From Georgenia satyanarayanai (lineage in GTDB: Bacteria > Actinomycetota > Actinomycetes > Actinomycetales > Actinomycetaceae), in NCBI RefSeq assembly GCF_900116375.1, contig NZ_UETB01000007.1, positions 114,846-178,845 of the forward strand: a stretch of DNA of 64,000 bases, given 5' to 3'. Positions within the stretch are counted from its first letter, which is position 1; every line of letters begins with the position of its first letter. The notes below the pieces were generated by a model that made no database searches, was not told the origin of the DNA, and saw only the letters and a program-made list of their open reading frames with translations. Below, in pieces: positions 26,267-34,902 of the stretch. A program made the position numbers and the translations under genes.

Positions 26267-26300
26267 CCCGATCCCGCGCTCGCCCGCAGCGACGGGGTGC

Positions 26301-26335
26301 CGGACCCTCGGGCGGTGGGACCGCCCGAGGGTCCG
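26301..26335 (+). terminator. Rho-independent-like hairpin after GT operon 21972-26266
   Basis: Perfect 15-bp arms (26301-26315 and 26321-26335, CGGACCCTCGGGCGG) enclose a 5-base loop. It lies 34 bases after the stop codon of the multidomain glycosyltransferase and before the next rightward gene at 26443. Confidence 0.8.
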
Positions 26336-26442
26336 TCGACCGACGCCACCCTCGCGACCCCTGACCAGCGCGTTCTCGCCGCCCGGTACAGTCGTGGCAG
26401 GCGTCCCGCCCGTCATCACCCGTCGTCTACGGAGGTCCCCAC

Positions 26443-29400
26443 GTGCGGCTCACGAGCCTGGTTCGCCGGATCCCACCGATCGCCCGGCGCGACGCCCAGC
26501 TCAAGGAGCTCAAGCGCCGCAACCGCACGCTGCAGCAGGAGGTCGCCAAGCTGGGTGGCCGCGTCCCCCGGGCGAACAACCCCGAGCCGGACGAGCTGGA
26601 CTACGGCAGCCTCGCCGACCAGGCAGAGGTCGTGCGCGCCGGCGGCCTCTTCGACGAGGCGTGGTACCGCGAGCAGGTTCCCGGCGCCGCCGACGCGCTC
26701 CAGCACTACCTGACCGACGGCTACCGCGAGGGCCGCTCCCCCCACCCGTGCTTCGACGCCGACTGGTACGTCGAGCAGCCGCAGACCCCCGACACCCTCC
26801 GCGGGCCCGCGCTCGTCCACTACCTCCGGGTCGGCGCGCGGGCGCGGGTGTCCCCGCACCCCGGCTTCCGGGCCGACCACTACGCCAAGGCCCACGCCGA
26901 CGCGGTCCGTCACCCGGGCGGCCCGCTCGGCCACTTCCTCGCCGGGCACGAGGCACCGCCCGTGGCGGTGCGCGACCTGCCGGAGCTCACCTCCCCCGGT
27001 GCGTTCCTCGAGGCCGCGCGCGAGGCGTCCCGCAGCATCCTGGCCACCCGCGGGTACGAGCACCTGCCGCGAGAGGCGGGCTCCTTCGACACCGCGGCCG
27101 AGGCGGCCTTCAAGGCGGGGCTGCGCTCCACGCCGCTCACCGAGGAGCCCCTCGTCAGCGTCATCCTGCCGAGCAAGGACCGCGCCACCGTCCTGCCCAC
27201 GTCGATCCAGTCGGTCCTCGACCAGACCTACACGCGCTGGGAGCTCGTCGTCGTCGACGACGGCAGCCGGGACGGCACCCCCGAGGCCCTCGTGCCCTTC
27301 CTGCGCGATCCGCGCGTGCGCCTGGTCACCCACGAGACGAACCGTGGCGTGGCAGCCGCACGCAACACCGGCCTGGCCGCCGCGACCGGTGACTACGTCG
27401 CCTTCCTCGACTCCGACAACACGTGGGAGCCGGACTTCCTCGAGCTCATGGTGCGCTTCGTGCAGCGCGAGGGGCTGCGCGCCGCCTACGCGATGTCGGG
27501 GCTGGAGGAGCAGGGCGGCAAGGAGCGCCGCCGCTTCCGCGGGATGCCGTACTCCCGCGAGGCGCTGCTGGAGCGCAACTACATCGACTGCATCGTCATC
27601 CTGCACGAGCGCGGCCTGCTCGAGGAGGTCGGCACCTTCGACGAGTCCCTGCGCCGCAACGTCGACTGGGACTACCTCATCCGCCTCGCCCGGGCCACCG
27701 ACTTCGGCTTCGCCCCCTTCATCGCCACGCGCTACGACCTGTGGGAGACGGGCACCGACCGGATCACCACCGACGAGCTCGCCAGCTACCGCTACCTCAT
27801 CCGCCAGCGCAGCCTCGTCGACTGGGACGCCGCCCGCGCCGCCGAGCGCGACCCGGGGCTCACCTCCGTCGTCGTCGTCGCCAACGAGGAGCCGGCCACG
27901 GTCGTGACGACGGTCCGGCGCCTGCTGCGCACCGCGGAGCGGGCGGTCGAGGTCGTCGTCGTCGACAGCCGCCTGGAGGCCGGGGACGCCACCCGGCTCC
28001 AGCTCAGCCTGTGGTCCGAGCCGCGGGCCCGCGTCGTGCGGCTGAGCCAGGAGCTGCCGATGGAGGTGGCCCGGAACGTCGGTGCCTGCGCAGCGCGTGG
28101 CGGCACTCTCGTCTTCCTCCCCGAGGCGCTGTGGCCCGAGCCCGGCTGGGACGCCCCGCTCGTCGACGCGCTCGAGGGGCACAGCGCCGTCCAGCCGCTC
28201 GTGCTCGCCCGCGAGGGCACCGTGTGGTCGGCCGGCGCGCTGCGCACGCGGGACGGCAACGCCGCCCCGCTGCTCGCCGGCCTGGCCGGGGACGCCCCCG
28301 AGCTGCGCCGCACCCGCGAGGTCCCTGCCGTCACGCCCCTCGCCGTGGCGGTGCGGGCCACCGACTTCCTCGCCGTCGAGGGCTTCGACCCGCTCTTCGT
28401 CCAGGACCACGTCGGCCCGGACCTGTCCGTGCGGCTCGCGCGCCGGACCGGGCGGCCCAGCGGGCTCGCCGGCACCAGCGTCGTCGCCCTCACCACCGAC
28501 GAGCTGCCGCGCACCCGCGCCTCCCGGTTCGTCTCGGCCGCCGACAACGAGCACCGCCTCGCGCAGGGGTGGGACGCCGCCGAGCCGGCGGACCTCGCCG
28601 GCTATGCGGTCGCCGGCTTCACCCGCGACGCCGACGAGCGCCTGCGTGCCCTCCTCGTCCACGACCGTCCCGAGCGCCCGCTGCGCTGGGCGATCAAGAT
28701 CGGAGCGCCCGACGTGCCCCGGCGCGCGCGGTGGGGCGACTGGCACTTCGCCGTCGCCCTGCGCGACTCGCTGGAGCGCCTGGGCCACGAGGTGACGATC
28801 GACTGCCGCGACGCGTGGTACCGCGACACCGCCCACCTCGATGACGTCACCCTCGTCCTGCGCGGGCGCGGCCCCTACCGGGTCAACCCCGCCCACGTGA
28901 ACCTCATCTGGGTGATCAGCCACCCCGACGAGGTCACCGTCTCCGAGCTGCGCGAGTTCGACGCCGTCTTCGGCGCCTCCCCACGCTGGTGCGAGCGGGT
29001 GAGCCGCAGGCTCGACGAGCCCGCCGTCCCGCTCCTCCAGTGCACCGACCACCGCCGCTTCGCCCCCGGCCCGCCCGACACCGAGCGCGTCCACGAGGTG
29101 CTCGCCGTCGCCAACGCCCGCGGCCCGCGCCCCGCCGTCGCGGCCGCGCTCGACGGCGGGATCGTCCCCGCCGTCTACGGCTACCGCTGGAAGGGGCTGC
29201 TCCCTCCCGGCGCGTGGAAGGGCGAGAACGTGCCCAACGACGAGCTGCCCGGCGTGTACCGGGCCGCCGGCGTCGTCCTCAACGACCACTGGGAGGACAT
29301 GCGCCGCGACGGGCTGCTGTCCAACCGCCTCTTCGACCTCGCCGCCTGCGAGGCCCGCTTCGTCAGCGACCACCTGCCCGAGATCCCCGAGGTGCTCGGC

Positions 29401-29592
29401 GACGCGGTCCCCACCTACCGGGACCCCGCCGACCTGCCCGCCCTCGTGCGCGACGTCCTCGCCGACAGCCCCGAGCGCCAGCGGGCGCGCCGCGAGCTCG
29501 GTGAGCTCGTCCGGCGGGACCACACCTTCGACGCCCGCGCGCGGCAGATCGCCGAGCGGGTGGCCGAGCTGCGGAAGGAGCGCGTGTCATGA
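26443..29592 (+). CDS. Giant multidomain glycosyltransferase: DxxWY-type repeats + GT2 + GT2-like + CgeB-like GT-B
   Basis: The product is 1049 aa. Residues 8-17 are RRIPPIARRD followed by a short coiled coil. About 60-180 carries three related repeats (GLFDEAWYREQVPG..ALQHYLTDGYREGRSPHPCFDADWY..), a motif seen in large surface-glycan transferases. About 236-440 is a GT2 domain with VSVILPSKDRATVLPTSIQSVLDQTY and FLDSDNTW at about 321. About 472-700 looks like a second GT2 fold whose DxD position reads FLPEAL, so it may be inactive. From about 745 comes a CgeB-type GT-B domain (NLIWVISHPDEVTVSELREFDAVFGASPRW..GENVPNDELPGVYRAAGVVLNDHWEDM). GTG 26443 follows GGAGG. The stop overlaps the next start (ATGA). 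Confidence 0.88.
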   Translation: MRLTSLVRRIPPIARRDAQLKELKRRNRTLQQEVAKLGGRVPRANNPEPDELDYGSLADQAEVVRAGGLFDEAWYREQVPGAADALQHYLTDGYREGRSPHPCFDADWYVEQPQTPDTLRGPALVHYLRVGARARVSPHPGFRADHYAKAHADAVRHPGGPLGHFLAGHEAPPVAVRDLPELTSPGAFLEAAREASRSILATRGYEHLPREAGSFDTAAEAAFKAGLRSTPLTEEPLVSVILPSKDRATVLPTSIQSVLDQTYTRWELVVVDDGSRDGTPEALVPFLRDPRVRLVTHETNRGVAAARNTGLAAATGDYVAFLDSDNTWEPDFLELMVRFVQREGLRAAYAMSGLEEQGGKERRRFRGMPYSREALLERNYIDCIVILHERGLLEEVGTFDESLRRNVDWDYLIRLARATDFGFAPFIATRYDLWETGTDRITTDELASYRYLIRQRSLVDWDAARAAERDPGLTSVVVVANEEPATVVTTVRRLLRTAERAVEVVVVDSRLEAGDATRLQLSLWSEPRARVVRLSQELPMEVARNVGACAARGGTLVFLPEALWPEPGWDAPLVDALEGHSAVQPLVLAREGTVWSAGALRTRDGNAAPLLAGLAGDAPELRRTREVPAVTPLAVAVRATDFLAVEGFDPLFVQDHVGPDLSVRLARRTGRPSGLAGTSVVALTTDELPRTRASRFVSAADNEHRLAQGWDAAEPADLAGYAVAGFTRDADERLRALLVHDRPERPLRWAIKIGAPDVPRRARWGDWHFAVALRDSLERLGHEVTIDCRDAWYRDTAHLDDVTLVLRGRGPYRVNPAHVNLIWVISHPDEVTVSELREFDAVFGASPRWCERVSRRLDEPAVPLLQCTDHRRFAPGPPDTERVHEVLAVANARGPRPAVAAALDGGIVPAVYGYRWKGLLPPGAWKGENVPNDELPGVYRAAGVVLNDHWEDMRRDGLLSNRLFDLAACEARFVSDHLPEIPEVLGDAVPTYRDPADLPALVRDVLADSPERQRARRELGELVRRDHTFDARARQIAERVAELRKERVS

Positions 29593-31061
29593 CTCAGCAC
29601 ACGGTGACCGGCCAGCAGTGGCGGGACCTGCCCGTCCCCGCCCTCGGCGAGCTGGAGCCGACGCTCCGCGTGTGCGTCGTCATCCCGGCCCGCGACTGCC
29701 AGGAGGACCTCGACCGGACGCTCGCCGCCCTCGGCCGGCAGTCCTACCCCGCCGAGCTCACCGAGGTCGTCGTCGTCGACGACGCCTCCCCGGTCCCGCT
29801 GACGGTCCCCGACCTCGCTCCGGCGGGTGCCCGGGTGCTTCGGGTCGACGAGGCCCAGGAGCACGGCTCCGGGCGCGCCCGTGACCGCGGGGCACGGAGC
29901 ACCGAGGCGGACGTCGTCCTCTTCCTCGACGCCGACATGGTCGTCAGCTCCACCCACCTCGAGGCGCACGCCCGCTGGCACCACCTCACCCCGCACGCCG
30001 TCGTCCTCGGCCGCAAGCGCTTCGTCGACTTCGACGGGATCACCCCGCAGGACGTCGCCGCAGCCGTCGCCGGGTCCGGGCTGCCGGCCCTGCTCGAGGG
30101 GCGCCCGAGCAAGCGCCACGGCTGGCAGGAGGTCTTCGTCAAGGAGCGCGGCCAGCTGACCACCGACGTCGAGGACACCTTCGTCGCCGTCGTCGGCGCG
30201 GACGTGTCCGTGAGCCGCGAGCTCTACCTGCGCTCCGGCGGCTTCGCCTCCCTCGGGCTGCGCGGCATCGTCGACACCGAGTTCGGCTACCGCGCCTTCA
30301 CCTCCGGCGGCGTCGTCATCCCCGACTGGGAGACCGACGCCTACCACCAGGGCGCCCGCAGCTTCACCTCCAAGGGCGACCAGATCAAGCGCGAGCGCAC
30401 CGGCCTGGCGGCCAACCTGCTCCCCATCCCGCTGTTCCGGCCGCAGAACACCGGCCGGCAGTGGACGGTGCCGGGGGCGCACGTCGTCGTCGAGACCGAC
30501 GGCGCGGCGCCCGAGGACGTCCAGGTCACCACCGACAGCCTGCTCGCCTCCGGGCACACCGACCTCGCGGTCACGCTGCCCGGCGCGGCCACGCTGCCCC
30601 GCTGGCTGCACGACTACTTCGCCGCCGACGGCCGGGTCACCTTCACCGACGACGCCCCGGCCTCGGGGTACCCCTCCCCCGTGACCGCGCGGGTGAGCGC
30701 GGGCCTCGTGCTCGACCGTGCGGCCCTGGGCCGGGCGCTGGAGGCGGTCCGCGAGGGCGGCGGCGTGCGCGCCGAGGTCGCTCCCGGCCGTCACCTCACG
30801 GTCGAGACGACCCGCGCGGTGCTGCGCCGCGCCCACGCCACCGGAGAGGGCACCGTGCCCGCGCCCGTGGCGGTGAGCCCCGAGTCGCTCGGTGTGGTCC
30901 CCGCCGTCTTCCACGTGACCGCGCAGGGGATGATCGCGCTCGGTGAGAAGCCGGCAGCACCGGCCGCGAAGGCCGCACCCGCGGCCAAGCCGGTGCCTGC
31001 GAGTGCCCGCGTCCGACGGGTGCTCGGCAGGGTCAGGCGGAGGCTGACCGCCGGCCGCTGA
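29589..31061 (+). CDS. Family 2 glycosyltransferase with long C-terminal extension
   Basis: The product is 490 aa. Residues about 25-270 are a GT2 domain with LRVCVVIPARDCQEDLDRTLAALGRQSYP, EVVVVDDASPVPL, VVLFLDADMVVSSTHLEAHARWHH (DAD metal site) and ELYLRSGGFASLGLRGIVDTEFGYRAF, where DTEFGYR matches the ED-acid acceptor-site motif. The remaining 220 residues are not a recognised domain. They include beta-rich sequence and end with an Ala/Pro/Lys stretch and a very basic tail (RVRRVLGRVRRRLTAGR) that could associate with membrane lipids. It is coupled to the upstream giant transferase by ATGA, so both probably act on the same polymer. Confidence 0.87.
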   Translation: MTQHTVTGQQWRDLPVPALGELEPTLRVCVVIPARDCQEDLDRTLAALGRQSYPAELTEVVVVDDASPVPLTVPDLAPAGARVLRVDEAQEHGSGRARDRGARSTEADVVLFLDADMVVSSTHLEAHARWHHLTPHAVVLGRKRFVDFDGITPQDVAAAVAGSGLPALLEGRPSKRHGWQEVFVKERGQLTTDVEDTFVAVVGADVSVSRELYLRSGGFASLGLRGIVDTEFGYRAFTSGGVVIPDWETDAYHQGARSFTSKGDQIKRERTGLAANLLPIPLFRPQNTGRQWTVPGAHVVVETDGAAPEDVQVTTDSLLASGHTDLAVTLPGAATLPRWLHDYFAADGRVTFTDDAPASGYPSPVTARVSAGLVLDRAALGRALEAVREGGGVRAEVAPGRHLTVETTRAVLRRAHATGEGTVPAPVAVSPESLGVVPAVFHVTAQGMIALGEKPAAPAAKAAPAAKPVPASARVRRVLGRVRRRLTAGR

Positions 31062-31160
31062 CCCGCCCGGAGCACCACGGCGGCCAGGAGCGTCCACGGC
31101 CCCCGATCACGCCGAGCCGGCCGGGGCCAGTCGTGCTCACCGCGCCTGCTCAGCGGGCCG

Positions 31161-33362
31161 TCAGCCGCGCAGGAGCAGGAGGCGCGGGCCGGTGCCGGCG
31201 CCGTCGCGCACGAGGTGGACCGTGCGGTCCCCCGTGGCCTCGGCGTGGACGCCGGCGGCCACGACGACGCGCAGCGCGCCGGTCGTCCGCACGGCGACGG
31301 CGAGGGCGCCGGGTGAGCGGTCGAGCCAGTCCGCGGCCGTCTCCTCCCAGGGCGCGGTGCCGGCGGCCCACGCGTCGCGCAGCTCACGCGTCTCCGGGCC
31401 GCTGCCCGGCGCACCCGCCCGGCGGACGACGCTGAGCCGGGCACCGCGCTCCGCGTCGGCGGGCTCGCGCAGGAGCCAGGAGTCGACGGTGAGGTCACCC
31501 GTGGCCTCGGGGGCGTCGCCGAGCTCCACGGTGCCGGAGACGGCCCTCACCTCGACACCCGGTGTGGGGGCAGGAGGCGCCGGCCAGCCACCCCACTCGG
31601 GGTCGGCGCCGAGGATCTCCCGCGCGTGCCGCGTGACGTCCGCGGTCGCGTACTGCCCGGCGGACTGCTCGACCGCCACGACGCTCCCGCTCGTGAGACG
31701 CGGGGTGAGCAGCGGCGGGAACTGCAGCACACGCGGGTCGGCGAGGACGGTGAGCGTGCTGTGCCGGGCGTCGTCGAGGTAGACCCGCTCGACCTCGCCC
31801 CGCTGCACGAGCTCGCGAACCGGGCGCGCCAGAGGGCGCTCCTCGGCGACGGGATCGACGAGGGACTCGTGGTGGACGATCCCCACCCGCCGGCCGTCGG
31901 TCACGTAGGCGCGGAGGCGGTCGAGGGTGCCGGGCTGCAGCCAGTCCTCGCGCCAGTCCGCGAGGACGACGACGTCCAGCGCCCGGCCCGGCTCCCCGTC
32001 CTGCGGGTGGCGCTCCCAGCGGCGCGGCGCCGGGAAGGCGCGCGGCCCGTGCGGCGGGAGGAACCTCGCCGCGTCGCGCCAGCCCACCTGGCGGTGCCAC
32101 TCGGAGTAGGCCTCGAAGTACTCCGAGCGCGCGGGGTGGCGCCAGCCGGAGGAGTAGTCCGACGCGGAGAGGGAGCCTGCGTCGGCAAGGAGCACGGTGA
32201 GCGCGTGGGTCGGCACGTCGACGACCTTGCCGTCGAAGGCGGCCTCGACCCGCAGCGCGTACTCGTTGTCGGCGGCCTTGCGCACCGGGTCGAAGAAGCC
32301 GACGCGGTTGACGACGGGGAAGACCCTGATCATGAGCGAGGAGGCGGCCGTGAAGCGCCCGCCGTAGCCGACCCTGCTCAGCTCCATCTCCTCGGTGGCC
32401 CGCACGCCCAGGCTCCGGGTCGCGGCGAGCGTCTCGTCCTCGAGCATCGGCCGCACCCCGAGCTCCAGGCGCTGGGGATGGGCCCAGTCGTCGGAGTCGA
32501 GGCACGTGAAGAAGTCGCCCGTGGCCCGGCGCAGCGCGGTGTTGCGCGCGCGGTAGGTGCCACCGTTGACGGCCTTGCGGATGACCGTGACCCGCTCGTC
32601 CATGCCCTCGACCTCCTCGAGGACGCCCGGCGTGGGCGACGGCGAGGCGTCGTCGACGACGAAGAGCTCGATGTTCTGCCACGTCTGCTCCAGGACGGAG
32701 CGGACCGCGGTGAGGAGGTGGCGGTCGGGGTTGAAGCAGCTGATGACGACGGTGATCTTCTTCTCGTGCCTGACCCGGTGCTCGCTCGTCGTCGTCAGCC
32801 GGTCGAAGGGTGTGTCGCCCACGGGCAGGAGCCCGGCCTGGACGACGTCGGGGCCGAAGAGAGCCGCGTTGAGCGCCTCGAGCCAGTGGGTCTCGTCGCC
32901 ACCGGCCCGGAGCCACGGGTTGGCGAGGTCGGCCGCGGCCAGCCGCCCGGCGCCCGGCGCCACGGGAACGGTGCGCGTGAGCGTGTCCGCGAGATCCAGG
33001 TCGCGCTCCTTGATCGCGAGCTGAAGGAGCAGGGTCGCCTCCCGCTGCTCGAGGAGCCGCGGGTGCTCCGACAGCACCCACTGGAGGAGCCCGAGGGCGG
33101 CGACACGGTCCTCGGGCTCGTCCGTCTGGACGGCGACGACACGCGCGTAGTCGAGCACCCGTAGCGGGTCGAGCGCGATCCCCGGGCGACGACCGCGCCG
33201 GTAGCCGCGGCCGAGCTCCTCGAGCTCGCGGGCTCCGGCTCGCCGCCCCGTGGCGAGGGACGCCAGGAGCTCTCGGCCGTGGCGCGACTTCGTCCGGATG
33301 AGCGCCCGGGTCAGCGCCTGCGGATTCTCCGTCACGTGTGCGCGCGCGACGTCGGAAGTCAC
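31161..33362 (-). CDS. Multidomain glycosyltransferase: helical domain + GT2 + truncated GT-B-like half (paralogue B)
   Basis: The product is 733 aa. An N-terminal helical, TPR-like region (about 1-195) ends TPFDRLTTT. GT2 follows at about 200-430: ITVVISCFNPDRHLLTAVRSVLEQTWQNIELFVVDDASPSPTPG, NGGTYRARNTALRRATGDFFTCLDSDDWAHP. From about 460, LDVVVLADWREDWLQPGTLDRLRAYV through VLQFPPLLTPRL corresponds to the first Rossmann half of the GT-B domain in paralogues 36045 and 39515. The second, donor-binding half is missing and is replaced by unrelated Asp/Glu/Ala-rich sequence. GTG 33362 has AGGAG 8 bases upstream. The gene follows closely after the small membrane gene at 33367 on the same strand. 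Confidence 0.86.
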   Translation of the reverse strand: MTSDVARAHVTENPQALTRALIRTKSRHGRELLASLATGRRAGARELEELGRGYRRGRRPGIALDPLRVLDYARVVAVQTDEPEDRVAALGLLQWVLSEHPRLLEQREATLLLQLAIKERDLDLADTLTRTVPVAPGAGRLAAADLANPWLRAGGDETHWLEALNAALFGPDVVQAGLLPVGDTPFDRLTTTSEHRVRHEKKITVVISCFNPDRHLLTAVRSVLEQTWQNIELFVVDDASPSPTPGVLEEVEGMDERVTVIRKAVNGGTYRARNTALRRATGDFFTCLDSDDWAHPQRLELGVRPMLEDETLAATRSLGVRATEEMELSRVGYGGRFTAASSLMIRVFPVVNRVGFFDPVRKAADNEYALRVEAAFDGKVVDVPTHALTVLLADAGSLSASDYSSGWRHPARSEYFEAYSEWHRQVGWRDAARFLPPHGPRAFPAPRRWERHPQDGEPGRALDVVVLADWREDWLQPGTLDRLRAYVTDGRRVGIVHHESLVDPVAEERPLARPVRELVQRGEVERVYLDDARHSTLTVLADPRVLQFPPLLTPRLTSGSVVAVEQSAGQYATADVTRHAREILGADPEWGGWPAPPAPTPGVEVRAVSGTVELGDAPEATGDLTVDSWLLREPADAERGARLSVVRRAGAPGSGPETRELRDAWAAGTAPWEETAADWLDRSPGALAVAVRTTGALRVVVAAGVHAEATGDRTVHLVRDGAGTGPRLLLLRG

Positions 33363-33366
33363 CCGG

Positions 33367-33765
33367 TCACTCCTGGCGCGAGGCGCCCGTCGCCGCGCGT
33401 AGCGCCGCAGCCGCCTGCTCCAGGTCGGTCTGGGCACGGTCGAGCCGCGCGACGTACTGCTCCTGCATGAGCCGGACGGTGCCGAGGACGTCGTCCTGGG
33501 TGGCCGCCTCGACGTGTGCCCCGCGACGCAGCAGCTCGTCCTCGACGACCGTCATGCGCTCCTCGGAGGCCCGCTGCCACCGGGTGAAGTGCCGCTGCTG
33601 CCACCGCACCTTCTGGTTGGTGTCGATCGCGGCCACGGTGCCCACACCGACGACGAGGCCGAGCAGGACCACGGCGACCACGCCCGCGCCACGGTCGAAC
33701 GCGACGGCGGCACCGGCGACGAGCAGCACGACCCCGAGTGCTGCGACAGCGAGCTTCTTGGACAC
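33367..33765 (-). CDS. Small two-TM coiled-coil protein, unknown function
   Basis: The product is 132 aa. Two hydrophobic helices (LAVAALGVVLLVAGAAVAF and GVVAVVLLGLVVGVGTVAA) are followed by about 80 residues of charged helix (KVRWQQRHFTRWQRASEERMTVVEDELL.., RLMQEQYVARLDRAQTDLEQAAAALRAA), probably a cytoplasmic coiled coil. It is not a recognised family. Layout and size match the proteins at 20445 and 38501 and the N-terminus of the methyltransferase at 33884. It is cotranscribed with the multidomain glycosyltransferase downstream (gap of 4 bases), so a physical partnership is plausible. Confidence 0.75.
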   Translation of the reverse strand: MSKKLAVAALGVVLLVAGAAVAFDRGAGVVAVVLLGLVVGVGTVAAIDTNQKVRWQQRHFTRWQRASEERMTVVEDELLRRGAHVEAATQDDVLGTVRLMQEQYVARLDRAQTDLEQAAAALRAATGASRQE

Positions 33766-33883
33766 AGGTGACCCCTTCCAGCGACTGCCCCAGGTTACAC
33801 AGCGGGACTCGACCGTCCGGGCACCCTCCGTCGGCTAGCATCGCCCCCAGCCCGCCACCCGCCTCCGACGGGAACGACCGACC

Positions 33884-34891
33884 ATGCCGCTCTCCACGCC
33901 CCGGCAGCGCGCCCTTGCCGCGGGGACCCTCCTCCTGGTGCTGGCCGCTGTCGTGACGGCGCTCAGCGGGCACGACGGCTGGAGCATCGCGCTGTCCGCC
34001 GTCGTCCTGGGCGCGACCGCCGTCGCGGTCCTCGACCTTCGTCACCGGCAGCGGGCGCTCTCGCGCCGGCAGCGCCGGCTGGAGCAGGCACTCGCGGAGC
34101 GCGACGCCTCGCACACGACGCAGCTGCAGACGCTCGGGCGGGCGGTCCAGGAGACCACAGCCGCGCTGGCGGAGCTGCGCGAGGAGGTCCACGCCGAGGC
34201 GGAAGCCGCGGCAGCCCGGCACGGAGAGACGGCGTGGCGGCTGACCCGCCTCGACCACGAGCCGGTCACCGAGGTCCAGGCACTCCTCCAGCTGCTCCGC
34301 AGGGTTCCCGACGCCCCTCCGCTCCCCGACCTGGGCGGGTGGGCGCTGTCCGCCAGCACCATCCTGGCCGTCTGGGACGTCGTCCAGCGCGACCGGCCGG
34401 CGCAGATCGTCGAGTGCGGCAGCGGGAGCTCCTCCGTCTGGCTCGGGTACGCGGCCCGGGCGGCCGGCGCCGGCCGGGTGGTCTCCCTCGAGCACCAGGC
34501 CGACTACGCCCGCCAGACGCGGGCCATGCTCGCCAGGCACGGACTGCAGGACGTCGTCGAGGTCCGTCACGCCCCGCTCACCGAGGTCGAGGTCGGCGGG
34601 CAGACCTTCCGCTGGTACGACCCCGTCCGCGTGGAGGACCTGCACGCCGTCGACATGCTCCTCGTCGACGGACCGCCGAAGAGCACCGGACCGCTCGCCC
34701 GCTACCCGGCCGTCCCGCTCCTGGGCGACCGGCTCGTGGCCGGTGCCGGCATCGTGGTCGACGACGCCGGCCGGCCCGACGAGCGTGCGGTGGTGGAACG
34801 GTGGGTGAAGGACGGCCGCGTCGAGCACGAACGTCACCTCAGCCGCGACGCCGTGCTGCTGCGCATCCCCCGTCCCGGCGGCGGGGTCTGA
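33884..34891 (+). CDS. Membrane-anchored class I SAM-dependent methyltransferase
   Basis: The product is 335 aa. Two TM helices (ALAAGTLLLVLAAVVTAL, IALSAVVLGATAVAVL) and a coiled-coil stretch (LSRRQRRLEQALAERD..LREEVHAEAEAAAARHG) precede the catalytic domain. From about 165 a Rossmann methyltransferase fold is seen: IVECGSGSSSVWLGYAARAAGAGRVVSLEHQADYA, with the SAM-binding glycine loop and the acidic residue at the end of beta 2, then DMLLVDGPPKSTG (motif IV). This resembles class I methyltransferases of surface-polysaccharide clusters. Methylation of a glycan residue near the membrane is the likely job. The ATG at 33884 has only weak ribosome-site sequence. The next gene begins 11 bases downstream. 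Confidence 0.85.
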   Translation: MPLSTPRQRALAAGTLLLVLAAVVTALSGHDGWSIALSAVVLGATAVAVLDLRHRQRALSRRQRRLEQALAERDASHTTQLQTLGRAVQETTAALAELREEVHAEAEAAAARHGETAWRLTRLDHEPVTEVQALLQLLRRVPDAPPLPDLGGWALSASTILAVWDVVQRDRPAQIVECGSGSSSVWLGYAARAAGAGRVVSLEHQADYARQTRAMLARHGLQDVVEVRHAPLTEVEVGGQTFRWYDPVRVEDLHAVDMLLVDGPPKSTGPLARYPAVPLLGDRLVAGAGIVVDDAGRPDERAVVERWVKDGRVEHERHLSRDAVLLRIPRPGGGV

Positions 34892-34902
34892 GAGGCTGCC
34901 AC

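Noticed and set aside
26416..29523. A long minus-strand open frame opposite the giant glycosyltransferase
   Set aside because: The same shadow effect: low-complexity Gly/Val/Asp/Glu sequence, no conserved motif, and the plus strand has GT2 and CgeB-like signatures plus a ribosome-binding site.
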